A stretch of DNA of 8,975 nt, from NCBI GenBank assembly GCA_005800405.1, contig SYFN01000013.1:1-8975 (forward strand). Reading direction: 5' to 3'. Within the stretch, counting starts at the first letter, position 1. Each line of letters opens with the position of its first letter. This stretch comes from Burkholderiales bacterium. Its GTDB lineage: Bacteria; Pseudomonadota; Gammaproteobacteria; Burkholderiales; Burkholderiaceae_D. Positions 7,890 to 8,975 of this stretch are shown here, in pieces. The notes beneath the pieces were generated by a model that was not told where the DNA came from, searched no databases, and worked only from the letters and a program-made list of their open reading frames with translations. The translations under genes were made by a program, and so were the position numbers.

Positions 7890-8797
7890 TGAAAGCTGCC
7901 AATCCGCTTGAGATCACCCAGGTTCATCCAGACAAAAAATGCCTTTCCGACAATATTTTTATCGGGTACGAAGCCCCAATACCGAGAATCCAAACTATTG
8001 TCCCGATTATCGCCCATCACAAAGTAATGTCCAGCCGGAACCGTACACTCGAAACCCTCAAGGTTGTAGCTACATAGCTCATGCTGGGGAAAGGCATCAG
8101 GGCTGGGCACATAGGCGGGGATGCGATTGTCATTGAGTATTCCGTGCGCTACGCCGGTGAGGTTTTCGCGGAATTGACTGTAGTAGGCCAGGCGGTCTTC
8201 GTCCAGATAGTCGGGCAGGGTTTCGTAGGTGACTTCCTGTCCATTTACCGTCAAGCGCTTGTTTTTATAAATAATTTTGTCGTTCGGCACACCCACGACG
8301 CGCTTGATGTAGTCGAGGGAAACGTCCTTGGGAAATTTAAACACCATCACATCGCCGCGCGAAGGGCTGTGAATGTCAATGATCTTTTTATTAACAACAG
8401 GTAAACGGATACCGTAGGTGAATTTGTTCACCAGAATCAGATCGCCGATGACCAGCGTCGGCACCATTGAACTGGATGGAATCTTGAAGGGCTCAAACAG
8501 AAAAGATCGGAACAGAAACACCGCCGCAATCACGGGGAAAAAACTTCCGGTGTAAGCAACCCAGCCGGGCTGACGTTGCAACTGCGCTACCAACTCGGCA
8601 CGCGCTGCGGGATCAGGTTTGACACCAGTCTCGGCCAACCGCGCGTGGCGGGCGTCAAATTCAGCCAGCGCCGCTTGCGCTGCCTTTTGGCGCGCGGGTG
8701 CAAGCCGAAAGCGATCAATCGCCCAGATCACGCCAGTCAGGATGGTCAGAAGGAAAAGAATCAGCGCAAAGTTACCGAGTATCGATTGCAGTGTCAT
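7886..8797 (-). CDS. lepB: Signal peptidase I
   Basis: Inner-membrane serine protease (Ser/Lys dyad, family S26) that removes signal peptides from exported preproteins on the periplasmic side. The 303 residues contain a first membrane helix (about 7-27), a charged Ala/Arg/Glu-rich cytoplasmic linker (28-80), a second helix (about 82-99), then the catalytic domain. IPSSSMVPTL (106-115) carries the nucleophile S110, equivalent to S91 of E. coli IPSGSMMPTL. DYIKRVVG (162-169) carries the general base K165. GDNRDNSLDSRYWGFV (262-277) is the conserved box E. C241 and C251 could form a disulfide like that in the E. coli enzyme. The ATG directly follows the lepA stop. AGGTGGA at 8808-8814 may be its ribosome site, 10 bases upstream. 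Confidence 0.97.
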   Translation of the reverse strand: MTLQSILGNFALILFLLTILTGVIWAIDRFRLAPARQKAAQAALAEFDARHARLAETGVKPDPAARAELVAQLQRQPGWVAYTGSFFPVIAAVFLFRSFLFEPFKIPSSSMVPTLVIGDLILVNKFTYGIRLPVVNKKIIDIHSPSRGDVMVFKFPKDVSLDYIKRVVGVPNDKIIYKNKRLTVNGQEVTYETLPDYLDEDRLAYYSQFRENLTGVAHGILNDNRIPAYVPSPDAFPQHELCSYNLEGFECTVPAGHYFVMGDNRDNSLDSRYWGFVPDKNIVGKAFFVWMNLGDLKRIGSFQ

Positions 8798-8975
8798 TTA
8801 TTTTTCATCCACCTGAAGGATTGCAAGGAAAGCCTCTTGCGGTATCTCTACCGAACCCACCTGCTTCATCCGCTTTTTGCCAGCTTTTTGTTTTTCCAGC
8901 AGTTTGCGCTTGCGCGAGATGTCACCGCCGTAACACTTGGCAAGCACATTTTTTCTGAGCGCTTTGACGTTTTCC
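8798..8975 (-). CDS. lepA: Elongation factor 4 (LepA), C-terminal end only
   Basis: The last 58 codons of LepA/EF4 plus one base, continuing beyond the window. Read on the minus strand the peptide contains [20 protein letters not shown] followed by a [20 protein letters not shown] run and ends in VDEK with TAA at 8798-8800. This is the highly conserved LepA-specific C-terminal domain, which reaches toward the peptidyl-transferase centre of the ribosome. EF4 is a translational GTPase linked to back-translocation and 30S biogenesis. Its G domain is outside the window. The stop codon abuts the lepB start with no spacer; lepA-lepB pairing is conserved in proteobacteria. Confidence 0.97.
   Translation of the reverse strand, partial: ENVKALRKNVLAKCYGGDISRKRKLLEKQKAGKKRMKQVGSVEIPQEAFLAILQVDEK

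Noticed and set aside
1..8975. Search for mobile elements, CRISPR arrays, toxin-antitoxin or defence genes
   Set aside because: All of the sequence is taken up by intact core genes with very short spacers. No transposase, spaced repeats, terminal inverted repeats or unfamiliar multi-gene cassette were seen.

Overview
The window is a compact block of core bacterial housekeeping genes, all read from the minus strand (right to left in these coordinates). The gene order is lepA (3' end only) - lepB - DUF4845 gene - rnc - era - recO - pdxJ - acpS - nagZ - uvrC - pgsA - tRNA-Gly (5' end only). This order, the nagZ gene between acpS and uvrC, the DUF4845 gene between lepB and rnc, and the long disordered tail on RNase III point to a betaproteobacterium. 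Burkholderiales is most likely, and an Oxalobacteraceae-like member of moderate GC is plausible. The genus cannot be read from the window.

Right part (about 6540-8975): the C-terminus of the elongation factor LepA/EF4 abuts lepB (signal peptidase I) with no spacer. lepB overlaps the DUF4845 membrane protein gene by 4 bases, and rnc (RNase III) follows 9 bases later. Middle part (about 3640-6540): rnc and era overlap by 4 bases, then come recO, pdxJ and acpS, the last two also overlapping by 4 bases. Left part (1-3634): nagZ begins 2 bases after acpS, uvrC 16 bases after nagZ, and pgsA 43 bases after uvrC. A textbook sigma-70 promoter then sits between pgsA and a tRNA gene cut off by the window edge.

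The genes serve unrelated core tasks: translation quality and ribosome/RNA maturation (LepA, RNase III, Era, tRNA), protein export (LepB), DNA repair (RecO, UvrC), pyridoxal phosphate synthesis (PdxJ), activation of acyl carrier protein (AcpS), cell-wall recycling (NagZ) and phosphatidylglycerol synthesis (PgsA). Very short spacers, three ATGA overlaps, mostly weak Shine-Dalgarno sequences and no visible intrinsic terminator suggest one long co-transcribed unit with translational coupling. The only convincing promoter belongs to the tRNA. No stretch longer than 300 bases lacks a gene.

I found no mobile element, CRISPR array, phage remnant, toxin-antitoxin pair or defence system, and nothing that looks like an undescribed system. 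The findings are modest: the perfect tRNA promoter, the prepilin-like N-terminus of the DUF4845 protein, the RNase III tail, the RecO N-terminal extension, a small hairpin just upstream of rnc, and the packing of the operon.
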